Origin: Rosellinia necatrix
Taxonomy: Eukaryota > Ascomycota > Sordariomycetes > Xylariales > Xylariaceae
Assembly (NCBI GenBank): GCA_021209875.1
Contig: JAGYVD010000002.1
Location: 4,030,001 to 4,094,000, forward strand
Direction: 5' to 3'
DNA length: 64,000 nucleotides
Part shown: positions 34,266 through 46,494 of the stretch, piece after piece
Layout: each line of letters begins with the position of its first letter
Position numbering within the stretch: the stretch's first letter is position 1
Notes under the pieces: generated by a model
Seen by the model: only the letters and a program-made list of their open reading frames with translations
Databases searched by the model: none
Told to the model about the DNA's origin: nothing
Program-made: the position numbers and the translations under genes

Positions 34266-37200
34266 CGTGGTATAGAGGTTTCACATATGTGGCGGGATTG
34301 ACTTGATACGGGCGGGCAGTTATGGAATACCCTATCACCCCGGGACACCTCGTGGAGTGTATATTATTGGTAGAAGAATGATCATATAACACACCGTGGA
34401 AGTTTTCACCGATATTGTTGATGATTCCGTCTCCATGATTGTGCACGTTGACGGGGGATAGTGCAATACGTGCACCAGCCCTTGCAGCCAACGACAGTGA
34501 TACCGCTCGGCCAATATGCGGGTTTTGTTGAAATTTTACCATTATATGTAGTACATTATCGGGCCTATCAGAATTGCCAAAAACAACACATGGTAGATGA
34601 AATGGCAGTTCCGTGATCGGCTTGCGACAGGGTCTGTCTCATGCTACGTAGTGAGATAAATACGTGTCTTTATAGAGTAGAAAAGGGATGGAGATTATAA
34701 GGACTATGAAAGAGTTGCGCTCAACCCTGTAATCTACATGGTCTAGATCCTCGAGGAAGTTTCAGCCCTTCTTTCGTGGTAGGTGCCCCGGCGCAATGGG
34801 AATGCAACGAAGAAGAAAATTACGGTAACCGAAGGTTAGGTACCCGTTACTGGAGGCCGTTATTGCAAGGGTTCGGTTGACCTGCTGATGACATCATCCC
34901 AAGGACGCTAATGAACGCGTTGCGCGCGGCATTCGCGGAAATGGAAACTGGGTCCCATAACTATAGCAAACCTTGTGCATATGGTCCAAAGGGACGGCGC
35001 CCAGCATCTGCCCAGCATCTGCCTAGCAATCTACCATGTGCTGCTGAAAAAAAAACATCACATGGGAAACACGATTGTTTGTGGAGATGGACGATCGACC
35101 AAGCCCGTTGTTTCCCGCCAAGGTACTATATACAGACTAAGTATTATTGGTATGACCTCTCAGGTGGTGAAACATACGGGCGCCCTATCCAACCCTTTTA
35201 ATGTTGAGTCCCGAGATAAGCCCTAGACAAAGGAGGACCCTGGCCTCGGGGGCGCGGCCGGTCAACACGGGTGCAACCACACATGATGAACCATGGCTAC
35301 CAATGAGGCGCGTTTGCTTGCATTGCACTGCTTGTTTTCTTCACCTCCGTTCCTCGGAAGGCGGCGATAAGAGGACGGGTGTCAGAGGACGTGTGTTGGA
35401 GGACAGGTGTTGGAGGGCGCACGGTAAGATATATGCCGGAGGGTAATTATGGAGACTCGGTGGGAGTATAGCAGAGCACATCATTCGGTAAACAGGTGAC
35501 CGGACACACCTGCGTAACGGCAGCGTAGAGGAAACGACCAGGGAGGGACGAGAAAAAAAAAAAATCATATACTCCGTATAGCTCCGTGATTGCATCCAAT
35601 CATCATGCATGTGCCAACAAGATCGACTCATGGTTGCAGCCTTTCAACAGCTCTGCACCCGATAGTTCATGACATCCATGGTTATAGTCCATTCTTATCA
35701 GCTCGGCTATTCATGGTTAAAAACAATTGGCGAACGGGAAAAGCAGCCAACGTACCTGGAGAGGGATTAACATCATTTCAGAATGCCAACTCCGCGGGGT
35801 TGCCTCATCTGGGCACTGATCTGATAGGTAGAATAGGTAGGTAGGTAAAGCAAGTAGAGTAAGTGAGTATTGTCAAGTTCTTCGCGAATGGCCTTATTCG
35901 TGGCCACGGGACCGTTCAACTCATCATACGTATCCTACTCATTCGTCCCTCCGCCATGCTGCGTCTTACCCAAATCTGCTCTCTGCATATATAACTTGCC
36001 TAAAAATGTCTTAGCACCTAGCCAATCTAAAGATCTCGTGCGTCAGCGGTATCCAGTTACGGTATTAGGGAGTAGACAGTACCCACTGGTCTGGTTCGTT
36101 GAGGCTTAGTATACCTCGACATGGGTTAGGTGCAATGCTGTAGGGAGGTAGCTGCGGTAGCGAGTTCATTAATCTGCGCCATGTAGGTATGTAGGTATAC
36201 TTACATAAGACTTGCACCTCAGCTACTTTCGGCTTACATCCAGGTTAGGCTTGTCGTATACACTACCAACCGCCAACACGTGGGAATAATCGAGCCTCGG
36301 GTTAGGTAGGTGGTCTAGATTATCTCGAGATTGTCTACCTACATACAGTACGGATCTACGTGTACTGAATAAGGTGATTGCTATTAGGGGCAAGATTCTA
36401 GGCAGATCTGGGCAGCTAACGGCCTCCCTAGGTATCCGATCTGTCTAACTGTCTGGACTCGCCGGCTGGCCTCGACAATTTCAAATTGAGACATTCTTAT
36501 CTATCGTTTTAGGACGCCTACAGGCTGTAGGCTATAGCCTGCCATGCCTGAGTAGGTACTTACCTACTTCCTGTGGCTTGTACTGTGCTTGACGCACGTA
36601 CTACGGTATGTCGGTATGTATGTCAGAATGCTGCTCATCACCCACATCGTAGGCCATACCGGCATGGATAATTTGCCCACGCCCACCGTGCATTTACCAT
36701 GTATGTGTGAATGTAGGTTTGTATGTACGTACATATGTAGGTATTCCCTAGCTACATGTCGAACAGATCCTTACTATGCTAGTTTGTCTTTGACTCGAGG
36801 AGCCCAGATAGGCCAGGATCCGGTCTGGTCTACCGCCTCTTCGTGAGCTGGCGCCGTCTTGGCACAGTGTGGTGCCGGTATTAGTGTATAGCGTATGTAG
36901 GTATGTAGTGTAGTGCGCACTCCCCCTACTGCTAACTACCCAGACCTTGCTCGGTACGGCCGTCCACTACTGGCACGGTACCTCAGCACAGTACCTACTA
37001 CATGCCACCCCGTAGGAACCTAGATGGTAGCAGAGTGGTAGGTTACTTAGCTTATCTTAAGATTTATTTATACCGTACCATAGTCGTACCTACCTTGGTG
37101 TGTGGCTTTGCAAAAAGCAGGCTAACCATTTATGCGCCTTGAACTCTATTTGTCTCTTTTTTTTTTTGTATTACTTACAGTAGCTAGGTAGGTATAGGTA

Positions 37201-38130
37201 GGGAAGTAGGTGGTAGTGTAGTACGTATACTCCGAATTCCTACCTACCTATCCATAGTAGGTAGGTAAAGAGACCCGCAACCCACTACCTATGGTCAACT
37301 TCAAATACCCGCTAACAAGCCGTCAAGCCCTCGTCCTTCCGACCTCCATCTACCCTTCGCTCTCACTCTACCGTATCCCTCCTACCTCTTAGCCATTGTG
37401 AACCCCGTCCGCCACTGATGCGAACGACCGCTCTCGCCACCTAAGTAAGTGAATCGACAGGTGCCATGGGCACCAATTCCTACTTTTGAGTTCCCTTGGC
37501 GCCCATCTGCTACCATCTGCTTCGTAAGTCGAAGCAAGAAGCCATGCCATGGCAAGAAGCCATTACAAGAAACCATGGCAAGACACCTTTGCAAGACACC
37601 GTTGCTGTTATTAAAGCATTGTACAATAACGATTTCACAAATTTCCCCCATTTCACGTCTCCTAGGAAACCCCTTGGTTTGGCCCTTGCTCCATTTGGCC
37701 GTCCGCCTATCTTTCCCTGTATTCTATTATTACTGCATGCTCTTTCACAGAATTGTTTCATTGCAACCCTACTTGTGTGTCTCGAGCTCCTGCCCATCAT
37801 CCACGCTTTGTCCTCGCCAACATGGCAGCCCATTGTACTATGGCCCCTCATTCGCTCATTAGGGGGACTTGCTTTATAGTCCTGGTGATAACTCTCTAGA
37901 CCCCTAGGGCAGTCTACAAGTCCATGCTTGTGCTAACGAGTTCGCTGCAGCGTCTTTGAAATACCGAATTACGCATCATGTGCTTGAGTCGCTTTGCTAG
38001 CAACGACGACCTGAGCCGCCGGGTCTACCACGCCTTGGATCTCTAACCCGAACCCTTTGACCGCATTTGTTTCACCTTGTTTCCCGTGGAACGCTTCTCT
38101 TGGTGAATTGGCTGATACGCGCCTGCGATC
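34266..38130. other. 3.9 kb gene-free region upstream of TRK
   Basis: No gene recognised despite scanning both strands. The DNA is rich in GTAGGTA / TACCTAC motifs (about 35824-35850, 36180-36205, 36300-36345, 36900-37110, 37180-37270) and in CATGTA-type simple sequence. A T-run lies near 37158-37168. A long, complex promoter or long 5' leader for the potassium transporter is possible. Confidence 0.5.
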
Positions 38131-40862
38131 ATGGGGGGCAGCCGTGAGCGCCTTGTGGGGTGGATTCAAGCCCTTCGCCCTGCCTTTCTCTCGAGGCATC
38201 CTCACTTTAATTTCATAACTATCCATTGTAGGATGCGACTCGACTTGGGTTATACTGTAGTTCTCCCCCGCTAATCGTTCTCTAGATTTCTGGATTATCG
38301 GATGGTCCATCATAGGCTCGATTCTGATATACGCCACAGGCCGTGGTAAGATCGCCTACATCGATGCGCTCGCCTTTGCCGCTGGCGACAATACCCAAGC
38401 CGGTTTGAATACCATAGACCTGAACCTTCTCAATACCTTCCAGCAACTCGTCATGTACTTCAGTGCTCTTTTATCGAATCCAATCACGATCCACTCTTCG
38501 GTGGTCTTTCTTCGACTCTACTGGTTCGAGAAGCAGTTCCAAGGTATCGTCCAGGAGGCGCGATCACGGAGGGTCACCATCAGCAAATCACGTTCAAAGG
38601 CACGGCCGGATGCGGCAAGCGTCGAACTGGGACTAAATGGCCGGAATATTCATGTCGTACACGATACGGGGACATCGATGCGAATGACAAATGATGCCAT
38701 GTTGCTGAATCAAGCTCTGATAAATGGAGAGAAGTCAGACCCGCTTGTTAATAGCTCATCTGGGTCAGAAGATGGATCGGAACACAAGAGTTCAAACGAA
38801 GCGCCACAGACGGCTCAAGCCCAAATCAGATTTGCAACCGATCCACGGAGGAGTAACGCGGTAGAAGATGACGACGATCCCCCAATATTGCCTCAGAAAA
38901 GGACAAATGCAGAGCACATCGCTATCTTGGAGAAGCAGCGCAAAGCCGACAAAAGTGTACTGAGAATACCTGGGCCTCGGGATGCCGACATGGGGGCCCT
39001 GCCCGAAGAGTTCGAGGAAGAGCCCGAAGAGAACCTAGACGCCCCTCGTGGGCGGCGGGAATCAAGCGTGGAAAGACCGCAGGCGACACACCGACCGTTG
39101 CCACATGGGGAACGACAGCAAACCATTACCATCACAGAGCCTAGTAGACCGAGAAGGGAAGACCACGGCGCAGAAGACGCAATCACATCTACACATACTG
39201 CTGGTGCCCTCACGTTCCAAGAGCCGAGGAGGGAGGGGGAAAGGCTCCATCGAAGCGAGACACGATCTACATTTCAAGACCACATCAACCCGCTCCGCCG
39301 TATCAAAACGGCCCTGACGCAGGGTAAAGATGAAAAATCCATGCCATATCTGAGTTGGCAACCCACGATAGGTCGAAATTCACAGTTCGTCGACCTGACC
39401 GAGGAGCAAAGAGAAGAACTCGGTGGCATCGAATATCGTTCTTTGAAGACACTGGCACTTGTCCTTACGATTTATTTCTGGGGCTACAGTATCTTTGGAA
39501 TAATCACTTTGGTCCCGTGGATTGTGCATAACAACCCCTATTACGGTTCAATTGTAGAAGCAGCCGGTGTTAACCGAGTATGGTGGGGTTTCTGGACCGC
39601 CAATTCGGCATTCATGGATCTTGGGTTCACATTGACCTCTGACAGCATGAATTCATTCAACACGGCCATATTTCCGTTGCTTGTCATGTCATTCCTCATC
39701 ATCTTGGGGAATACTGGATTTCCCGTCGCCCTGCGTTTTATGATCTGGCTAGGCTCACTGTTTGCGCCGCGTGGTTCGGGTCTTTGGGAAGAGCTTCGCT
39801 TTCTTTTAGATCACCCTCGGCGCTGTTTTACGCTATTATTCCCTTCGAATGCAAACTGGTGGCTTTTCTTTATTCTCGTTGCCCTCAATGCCATTGATCT
39901 AATATTGTTTATTGTTCTCGATGTTAGTCTCACCGTCCAATCCCAATCCCCAAGATCCGGGCTATCTCGAATTTTGCTAACTGTATGTATAGCTTGGCTA
40001 TGGAGCTGTCTCTGGGCTACCCTTGAACATACGGTTCTTAGATGGTTGGTTTCAAGCTGCGTCGACGAGAACCGCCGGGTTTTCATGTCTCAACATCGCC
40101 GAACTGCACCCGGCAGTGCAAACTTCCTACTTGATCATGATGTACATTTCAGTTTTTCCCGTCGCTATTTCGATCCGTAAGACAAATGTATATGAAGAGA
40201 AATCTCTTGGCGTATACTATAACGCGGACAGCGTCGACGCCGACGATGAATCCAACATATCCTACGTGGGAACCCATTTACGACGTCAGCTGTCTTTCGA
40301 TCTGTGGTACGTCTTCCTTGGGTATTTTATTCTCACCATTACCGAAGGCCCTCGCCTTACATCGGGGGACATTTCTATGTTTGGTGTGCTTTTTGAAATC
40401 GTCAGCGCCTACGGTACCGTCGGGGTGAGTTTAGGATATCCGGGTACGAATACATCGCTCTGCGCTCAATTTTCCGTTCTGGGGAAGCTCGTCATTGTTG
40501 CTATGATGATCCGTGGCCGCCATCGTGGTTTGCCCTACGGCCTCGACCGTGCTGTTCTCTTGCCTAGCAAAGGCCTCAATCGTAGGGAGGCAGAGGAGGA
40601 TGAGCTGAGACTGCAGCGACGCCAGTCTGCGATTTCCCTTGCTCCCGCCGACAATCGGCCACCGAGTGCGCGGGGAGGCCGTAGTCGCAGCGCAGAACGA
40701 CGCAATATTATCACAGGTTTCTTGCATATTGGGCCTGCATATTCAATGGCCAAATCCGAAGGCAAGCCAGAAACGACCGGGTTTGCTAGACCGGACACAT
40801 TACGAAGATATACGAGTGCCACCTCGGTCAGGACACGTGGTTCTTATGATCCACGGAAATAG
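38131..40862 (+). CDS. trk1: TRK-type potassium transporter
   Basis: Three exons, 38131-38227, 38286-39922 and 39993-40862, give 867 residues. Seen: HFNFITIHYFWIIGWSIIGS in the first helix; pore-loop motifs NTQAGLNT, ANSAFMDLGFTLTSDSM, STRTAGFSCLN and SAYGTVGVSLGYPG, each with the filter glycine; RFLDGWFQAASTRTAG; and KLVIVAMMIRGRHRGLP near the end. A long hydrophilic loop of about 280 residues rich in Arg, Glu and Ser separates the first and second pore units, as in yeast Trk1. These proteins import K+ (with Na+ in some species) across the plasma membrane. The second intron joins FIVLD to LGYGAVSGLP; two overlapping open frames here are one gene. The C-terminal tail is basic and Ser-rich. 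Confidence 0.93.
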
Positions 40863-41823
40863 GATCGAACGCTGAAGGCGCTTTCCCCAACGCCGCTTGC
40901 GATTGGCGAGTTATGATCAAGAAGTTATAGACTGCTTTGTAAATAGTTGGACGGTAAGGCGATCTTCGTCCTTAGACATTTATGACGTTCTTAAAGAGGG
41001 GGAAGGCTCACGCCCGGATAAGGATAGAAAGTTCCGTGGTCCGCAAAATTTCCCGCTGCGGGCGCCACTTCGCGTGCGCCAACGGTAAGAACGAGGATAG
41101 AAATTGCCCGATTCCCTATCCTAGAAAAGGGTAAAGGGCTGGGTTATTTCGCTACCCAGTCTCCTTTCGCGATTGAAAGGGAAACGTCTCACGTACCTCT
41201 CTCTCGCGCGGATTTGGCTGACAACCTTCGTTTGCTGCCATGTTAGAGCGTCGGCGTCGGCGTCAGGCATTGGGGTCAGGCAACAGGGTAACCATGTTTA
41301 TAGGGGTCTTTTTTTTTCATTTTTTTTTTTCAGACACATGACTGTGAGTAAGCGCTTTGAGTAACTTTTAAACTATATGAGACGTTCTCTACTTATTTGG
41401 TTGTGCTGTCAATGCTTGACGAACTCTGTAAATGTGTTTGATGGGACGGTTCCGTGATAAGTTCTCTTATACCATAAAAGAAGAGTGGTGTGCCCTCGTA
41501 TGCATCCAACAGGGTTGAGGCTGTTAGTAAATAGTAGTAGTACATTGTCTACAAATATTCATGTACAAGATTTACAGGTCGAGACCTCCTTAACAAGCTC
41601 ATCCGGACCTAGCCAGTTATGTTGCGTCTCTGTCTTGTCTTCCGCTCGGGCCTTGCATCTCTTCATGTTTGCAGATATCCTCGCGTTTCTGGTTGATATC
41701 ATCCGTCGGCCTAGAGAATCCGGCCGTTTTTTTCTCGCCCCCCCCCCAATCTGTCAATATTTGAGCAGAGGCAGAGCTGTCTGAGCGTGTATATATTATG
41801 CGTATATATACATATACGTGCCG
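40863..41823. other. Convergent 3' intergenic region
   Basis: Between TRK and bL19m. T-rich tracts at about 41309-41332 and a C-run near 41740 are seen; no gene recognised. Confidence 0.45.
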
Positions 41824-42782
41824 TCACACCACGCGATAACCGTCGAGAAAAACCCTCCATCTTACCTCTTCCCGCTGCCCCTCGCGGTGGCGCCCTTCCC
41901 GCCCCCTGCCGGAGCTGAAGACGTTCCTGGTGCGGCGCCAGCTGGCGACGAGGTGGTCGACGTTGCCCATGTCGTGCTTGGGCTGGCGCATGTAGGTGAG
42001 GCGGGCGCGGCGGGCGCGCTTGGGGCGGCGCCAGACGACCTCGATGCCGAGGACGTTGGGGCTGTAGACCTTGTACCAGAGCTCGACGCCGACCTTGGTG
42101 AGGTGGTTGCGCAGGAGGATGGCGGTGTCGACGCCGGCGCGGCGGATGGACAGGCAGACGCCGGCGAAGGGTTCGCCGCGCCGCGTCGTCACCTGCAGCA
42201 CGTCGCCCGGCTTGGCCGCGTCTGGGTTCGCCTTGGAGAAGAGCCGGGTCCGCAGGCCCTTGGGGTCCAGGCGCCGCACCTGCTGCGCGTGGTACGCCGC
42301 CAGCACCGCCGGGGTCGCCGACCGCGCGGACGGCACCCGCGGGTAGACGCGGAAGGCGGACCGGGTTGGCATGCTGGAGTTATGTGGCTTCAGGGCGTCT
42401 GTTTGGTTTTTTTGCAACGAGGCCGGATATGTCAGTCAGTCTGCTCGAGTAGTCGGCGGGGAGGGAGGGAGGGAGGAAGGGAGGAAGGGAGGAAGGGAGG
42501 AAGGGAGGAAGGGAGGCGCTAGAGGTCTGGAAATGAGCCGACATACGTAGATATGGTTGAGGCAGCGGTTGTTTCGGTTTCGGTGTCGGTGTCGCTTCCG
42601 AAGGAGGAGAAGAAGAAGGAGGAGGGGGGGGGAGGAGGAGGAGGCGGCTCTGTGGTAGAAGAAGTCGTTGGCGTGGTCTCGGTTGCCATTGTGCGCGGGG
42701 ATGGCATCGGGCGTTGCTGGCGAGCACACCTCAGCACGCCCTTCCAGGCGCCGAGTGGCCGCCGGGCGGTTTGTGTGAGCAT
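41824..42782 (-). CDS. Mitochondrial large-subunit ribosomal protein bL19m
   Basis: Seen in the main exon (42373-41824): KPGDVLQVTTRRGEPFAGVC, AILLRNHLTKVGVELWYKVYSP, IEVVWRRPKRARRARLTY, the bL19 core that binds 23S-type rRNA. A 5' exon at 42782-42547 encodes an Arg-rich, presequence-like MLTQTARRPLGAWKGVLR followed by a Thr/Pro stretch; joined with a GTATGT donor and CTCCAG acceptor the product is 261 residues. The join is the less certain part, since the exon body is low complexity and other frames are open. The 173-nt intron contains GGGAGGAA repeats. Codon third positions are almost all G or C. Acts in the mitochondrial matrix ribosome. Confidence 0.75.
42458..42516. repeat. GGAGGGAGG/GAAGGGAG purine repeat in intron
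   Basis: About five 8-bp GGAGGAAG-like units follow a GGGA run, all within the bL19m intron, where the sense strand is a long CCTTCCTC pyrimidine tract. Confidence 0.85.
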
Positions 42783-43479
42783 TGTGTGGTTGTGGTGGGT
42801 TGTGGTGTCGATTGGCTCGAGACAGCGAGGAGTATCGGGCCACCACGATCTTTCCACCGGTCAAAAAGTTGCTGTCGCTGCTGCCGCTGCCGTTGCCGCT
42901 GCCGCTGTTAGAGCTACAGGGGGGTAGGGGCGGGAGGGTTGGACAGGCTAGCCTCGACCTGATAGGTTGGGAGAAACGTTGTTGCGTGCTGTGTAGCCTG
43001 TGCTTCAGGGACCAGAAGCCCCCCACGATTTTAGAATTGTTTAGGTGAGTATGTACTTATGTGTACTTAAGTACGTATGAAGTACATATGTGGGATAAAT
43101 GTGGGATAAATCTAGATACCTACCTAGGCAATTATCACCTACCTAGACTATATGTAGTTAGTTCTTTTCCTTGGCATGCCCCTAGCGTCGAAACAACGGC
43201 CAGGAAATTTTATGGGAAGCGATATGCATTTAACGCTAAAGTAACTATAGTTGATGCTTGAATGGATAGCAGCTTCGACGGACGTCCAATGCCACTTTCT
43301 TCTTTGCCATGCGACATCGCACATTAACACAACAAGGCCAATTGGGAACGCCGGACCCTGAAAGAGAGAGGCCGACTCGACCAACAGCGGAAGGAAAAGA
43401 AGAATAAAAACGAACAAGAAGAAAAAGAAGAAGAAGAAGAAGAAGAAGAAGAAGAAGAAGCAGTAGAAGTAGAATCATA
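42783..43479. other. Divergent intergenic region
   Basis: Between bL19m (minus) and the 390-residue mitochondrial protein (plus); both products look mitochondrial, so a shared promoter is plausible. A GAA microsatellite lies close to the downstream ATG and is listed separately. TACCTACCTA motifs occur near 43118-43145. Confidence 0.45.
43425..43460. repeat. AAG/GAA microsatellite in the 5' leader
   Basis: About twelve AAG units end 20 bp upstream of the ATG at 43480. Such a pure-purine leader is likely length-variable. Confidence 0.85.
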
Positions 43480-44756
43480 ATGTGGAGGAAATCGGTGCTG
43501 GGCGCCGTGTGTACCAGCAGCAATGGCGCATTCGAAGCCTCATTGAGGAGGATCGCAGTCCAGCAACAGCGGAGCTTCACATGCACGTCTCAAAGGAACG
43601 GTACGGAGTATTTCGTATACCGATGGCTCGTTTTGCATGCCGATATGCTAGCTATATGGTGTGTGTACGTGTATGGTATATACTAATCGGACGCCGTCTT
43701 CTAGCTAGGATCACGCACTTCACGCCGACGTCCTCACCCGCCCTCGACAGCCTCCTCAATGACATCCGCGACAACATCATCCTGCCCTCCTACCTCCCCT
43801 TTTCCCAGCGCATGAGGATCTACTCACCCAAGTGGGAGAAGCGGCTGCAGGCCGACCCCGTCACCATCGAGATCGACGGCGAAGTCATCAAGTTCCGCTA
43901 CCGGAACCAGATGGCCCAACGAGTCGCCATCCGGAAGAAACTCCACGACGCCATCGCGCAGTTCAAGACCCCCGACGACTTCGCCAATCTGAGGCCCCTG
44001 CTTGAGGGCATCACCCGTGCCGGCTGCAAGCTGAAGCCCGGCTTCTACGACAAGGTCCTGCGCGTCGCCGGCACCAACGGCCAGATCTATAACATGATCG
44101 ACTGCGCTCGCAGCGTTCGCTCTACCGGGTACAAGCTCGATACCAGCGAGAAGGTGAACGAGGTACTCCACTTCGTGCAGATGATGGCCTACGACGCCGA
44201 ATGGGCCGAGGTTACGACGCGGAAGGCTCTGCGCTGGGCCGAGATCGTCATCGAGATGCTCTACGAGGATGAGCATCGGCCCGAGCGCCACGAGGACGAT
44301 ATCATTGCGCTCGGCGCGCTTCCCCTGAACCGCGACCCCATGATTCTAGCCGCGCCGCTGCACCTGGCCGCGGTGCTCGCCGCGGAACACGAGGCCGGCG
44401 AGGACATCCTAAAGAAGGTGCACAAGCTCTCACGGGACGTCATAGCCTTGTGGCCCGAGACCAAAGGACTGAAGCAGCTGCAGCACCCCAAGCTCTACAC
44501 AGACCAGACCAAGCTGGGCTATCTCTCGACCCCCAACAAGTTTGCTGCTCTCGCTATCCCGCTTTTACACGGGTTTGAGGCTGCCATCAAGGTCCTCGAG
44601 CCCGAGCTTGCAGCCCAGCTGCAGATACGGCATGACACGCTGGCAGCGGAAATCAAAGAGGCGATGGAGGCTCTCCCCCCGAGCGATACGAGAACGCCGC
44701 CCGGGAAGGAGCTGAGGGCTGAGGCCGTGTACAAGAAATACCACGGCGGGTCATGA
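43480..44756 (+). CDS. Conserved-looking, probably mitochondrial protein of unknown function
   Basis: Two exons, 43480-43600 and 43705-44756, give 390 residues. Seen: an N-terminus rich in Arg, Ser and Gln without acidic residues for the first 15 positions (MWRKSVLGAVCTSSNGAFEA), which looks like a mitochondrial presequence. The body is a helical soluble domain beginning ITHFTPTSSPALDSLLNDIR and including RMRIYSPKWEKRL, RPLLEGITRAGCKLKPGFYD, KLGYLSTPNKFAALAIPLLH. I do not recognise a named family and do not assign a function. The 104-nt intron has a TACTAAT branch-like site and CTAG acceptor, and joins RN to ARITHF; the alternative unspliced frame would read through 35 unrelated residues. It diverges from bL19m. 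High GC third positions support coding. Confidence 0.8.
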
Positions 44757-45179
44757 GTAGACGAGAAAAACGAGATAACAAGTGGAGTAAACAGAGGCAC
44801 GCTCTTGTAATACTCGACACCCCAAACTCCTATGTGCTAGTCGCACATGTAGATAGATGTATAACAGTTCAATATATACAAGAGATCTATCTGATCAGTC
44901 TAGGAACATAGTACAGGCGCTAGATATGATGACCGATCTTGTGTATAGCGTGAGTGTTCGTGGCTCCTTGGCTTTAGAAGGGATTTCCCCGCCTCGTCTA
45001 GAATGCAGTCAGTTACAAGAAGACACAGCGAACGCCATGAAACCCCTCTCTTTACTTTTTTATTTTGTTTTTTTTCTCAAGCTTTTTTGTTTACACCCAA
45101 CCTCGGATCCCCTCCCCTCCCCTCCCCTCCTCTCCCACCCCACCAAACACACCACTCACACGCACATCTATCCGTCCGT
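44757..45179. other. Convergent 3' intergenic region
   Basis: Between the 390-residue protein and cysteine synthase. A CCCCTCC-type pyrimidine tract at about 45108-45140 and T-runs near 45055-45085 are seen; no gene. Confidence 0.45.
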
Positions 45180-46494
45180 CTAGGCCAAGACGATGTACTT
45201 CTCGAGGTGCTTAGGGATGGCGCCGAGGAGGCCCTTGCCCTCGAGCCAGGCGCGGGAGAAGAGGCGGTCGGCGTAGCGGTAGGCGCCGTCGCAGAGGACG
45301 GTGACGACGGTGTGGCCGGGGCCGAGGAGGCGGGCGACGTCGCGGGCGGCGACGACGTTGAGGGGCGCTGCTGGCGCCGAGGTAGAGGCCCTCGTCGTCG
45401 AGGCAGCGGTAGACCATGGCGACGCTCTCGGCGTCGGGCACGTGCAGGCTGCCGTCGAGCAGCGCGAGGTCCGGCGCGAGGTTGTCGGTCACGCGGCCCT
45501 GCCCGATGCCCTCGGTGATGCTGCCGCCGCTGCGCTCGACGAGCGTCCCGCCCGACTGGATGTACGAGTGGAGGACGGAGCCCGGGGGATCCGCCAGGTA
45601 GCTGCGCACCCGGCCCCCCGAGGCCTCCTTGAGGAACCGCGTGGTGCCCGCCAGCGTGCCGCCGGTGCCCGTGGCGCACGTGAAGGCGTCGACGGCGCCG
45701 CCCGTCTGCGCCCAGATCTCCGGGCCCGTCGTCTCGACGTGGGCGCGGCGGTTCGCCGTGTTGTCGAACTGGTTCGTCCAGACGGCGTTGCCGCCGGACT
45801 CGTCGCGCAGGCGCTCGGCGTGCCGCCGCGCCTGGTGGTTGTAGTTGGCCGGGTCGTCGAAGGGCACGGCCGGCACGGGGTAGACCTCGGCGCCGAGCAG
45901 CCGTAGCAGGTCGACCTTGCCCTGCGACTGCGTGTCCGGCATGTAGATGACCAGCCGGTAGCCCCGCGACCGGCACACGTGCGCCAGCCCGATCCCCGTG
46001 TTACCTGCCGTCCCCTCCACCACCGTGCCCCCGGCCCGCAGCAGGCCCCGCTCCTCCGCGTCCTTCACCACGTACAGCGCCGCCCGGTCCTTCACCGAGC
46101 CCCCCGGGTTCATGAACTCCGCCTTGCCCAGCACCGAGCAGCCCGTCTCCTCCGAGAGCTTGTTCAGCTTGATGAGCGGCGTGTTACCGATGGCTGGTGG
46201 TGGTGGTGGTGGCTCGTTAGCAAGCGAGGTCTCGCAAGGGTTGATTATCTGAGGGTTGTTGTTCTCTTTATTTTTATTTTATTTTTATTTTATTTTATTT
46301 TTTGGAGGGAGGGAGGGAGGAAAGGGACGAGGACAACAAAAATCTGCGCAGAACTTACCACCAGTGAGCCCATTCACGATGCCCTGCGCTTTCGAGACCG
46401 CGAGCGTGTAAGGGCTGGGTTCATGAGCCACCACAGGAGCGACGGCTCTGCGTGCGGCTGCCGTCGCGAACCGTCGGACGCTGTGGCCAAACAT
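45180..46494 (-). CDS. Mitochondrial cysteine synthase, with a frameshift near the C-terminus
   Basis: Exons 46494-46359 and 46193-45180; the total is one base more than a multiple of three. Seen: a presequence-like [20 protein letters not shown], then [19 protein letters not shown], the PLP lysine in [31 protein letters not shown] and [13 protein letters not shown], all of the fold-type II O-acetylserine sulfhydrylase family, which makes cysteine from O-acetylserine and sulfide. The frame breaks after [10 protein letters not shown] at a run of four C (sense strand; 45362-45365). Reading on in the next frame restores [17 protein letters not shown] and a normal end at [10 protein letters not shown]; without the shift the protein ends with a foreign Arg/Pro tail at 45211. 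A single-base sequencing error is as likely as a real mutation. Intron is 165 nt. Confidence 0.85.

Noticed and set aside
45301..45906. Plus-strand 201-residue frame opposite cysteine synthase
   Set aside because: Product of extreme GC third positions; sense strand carries clear cysteine synthase motifs.
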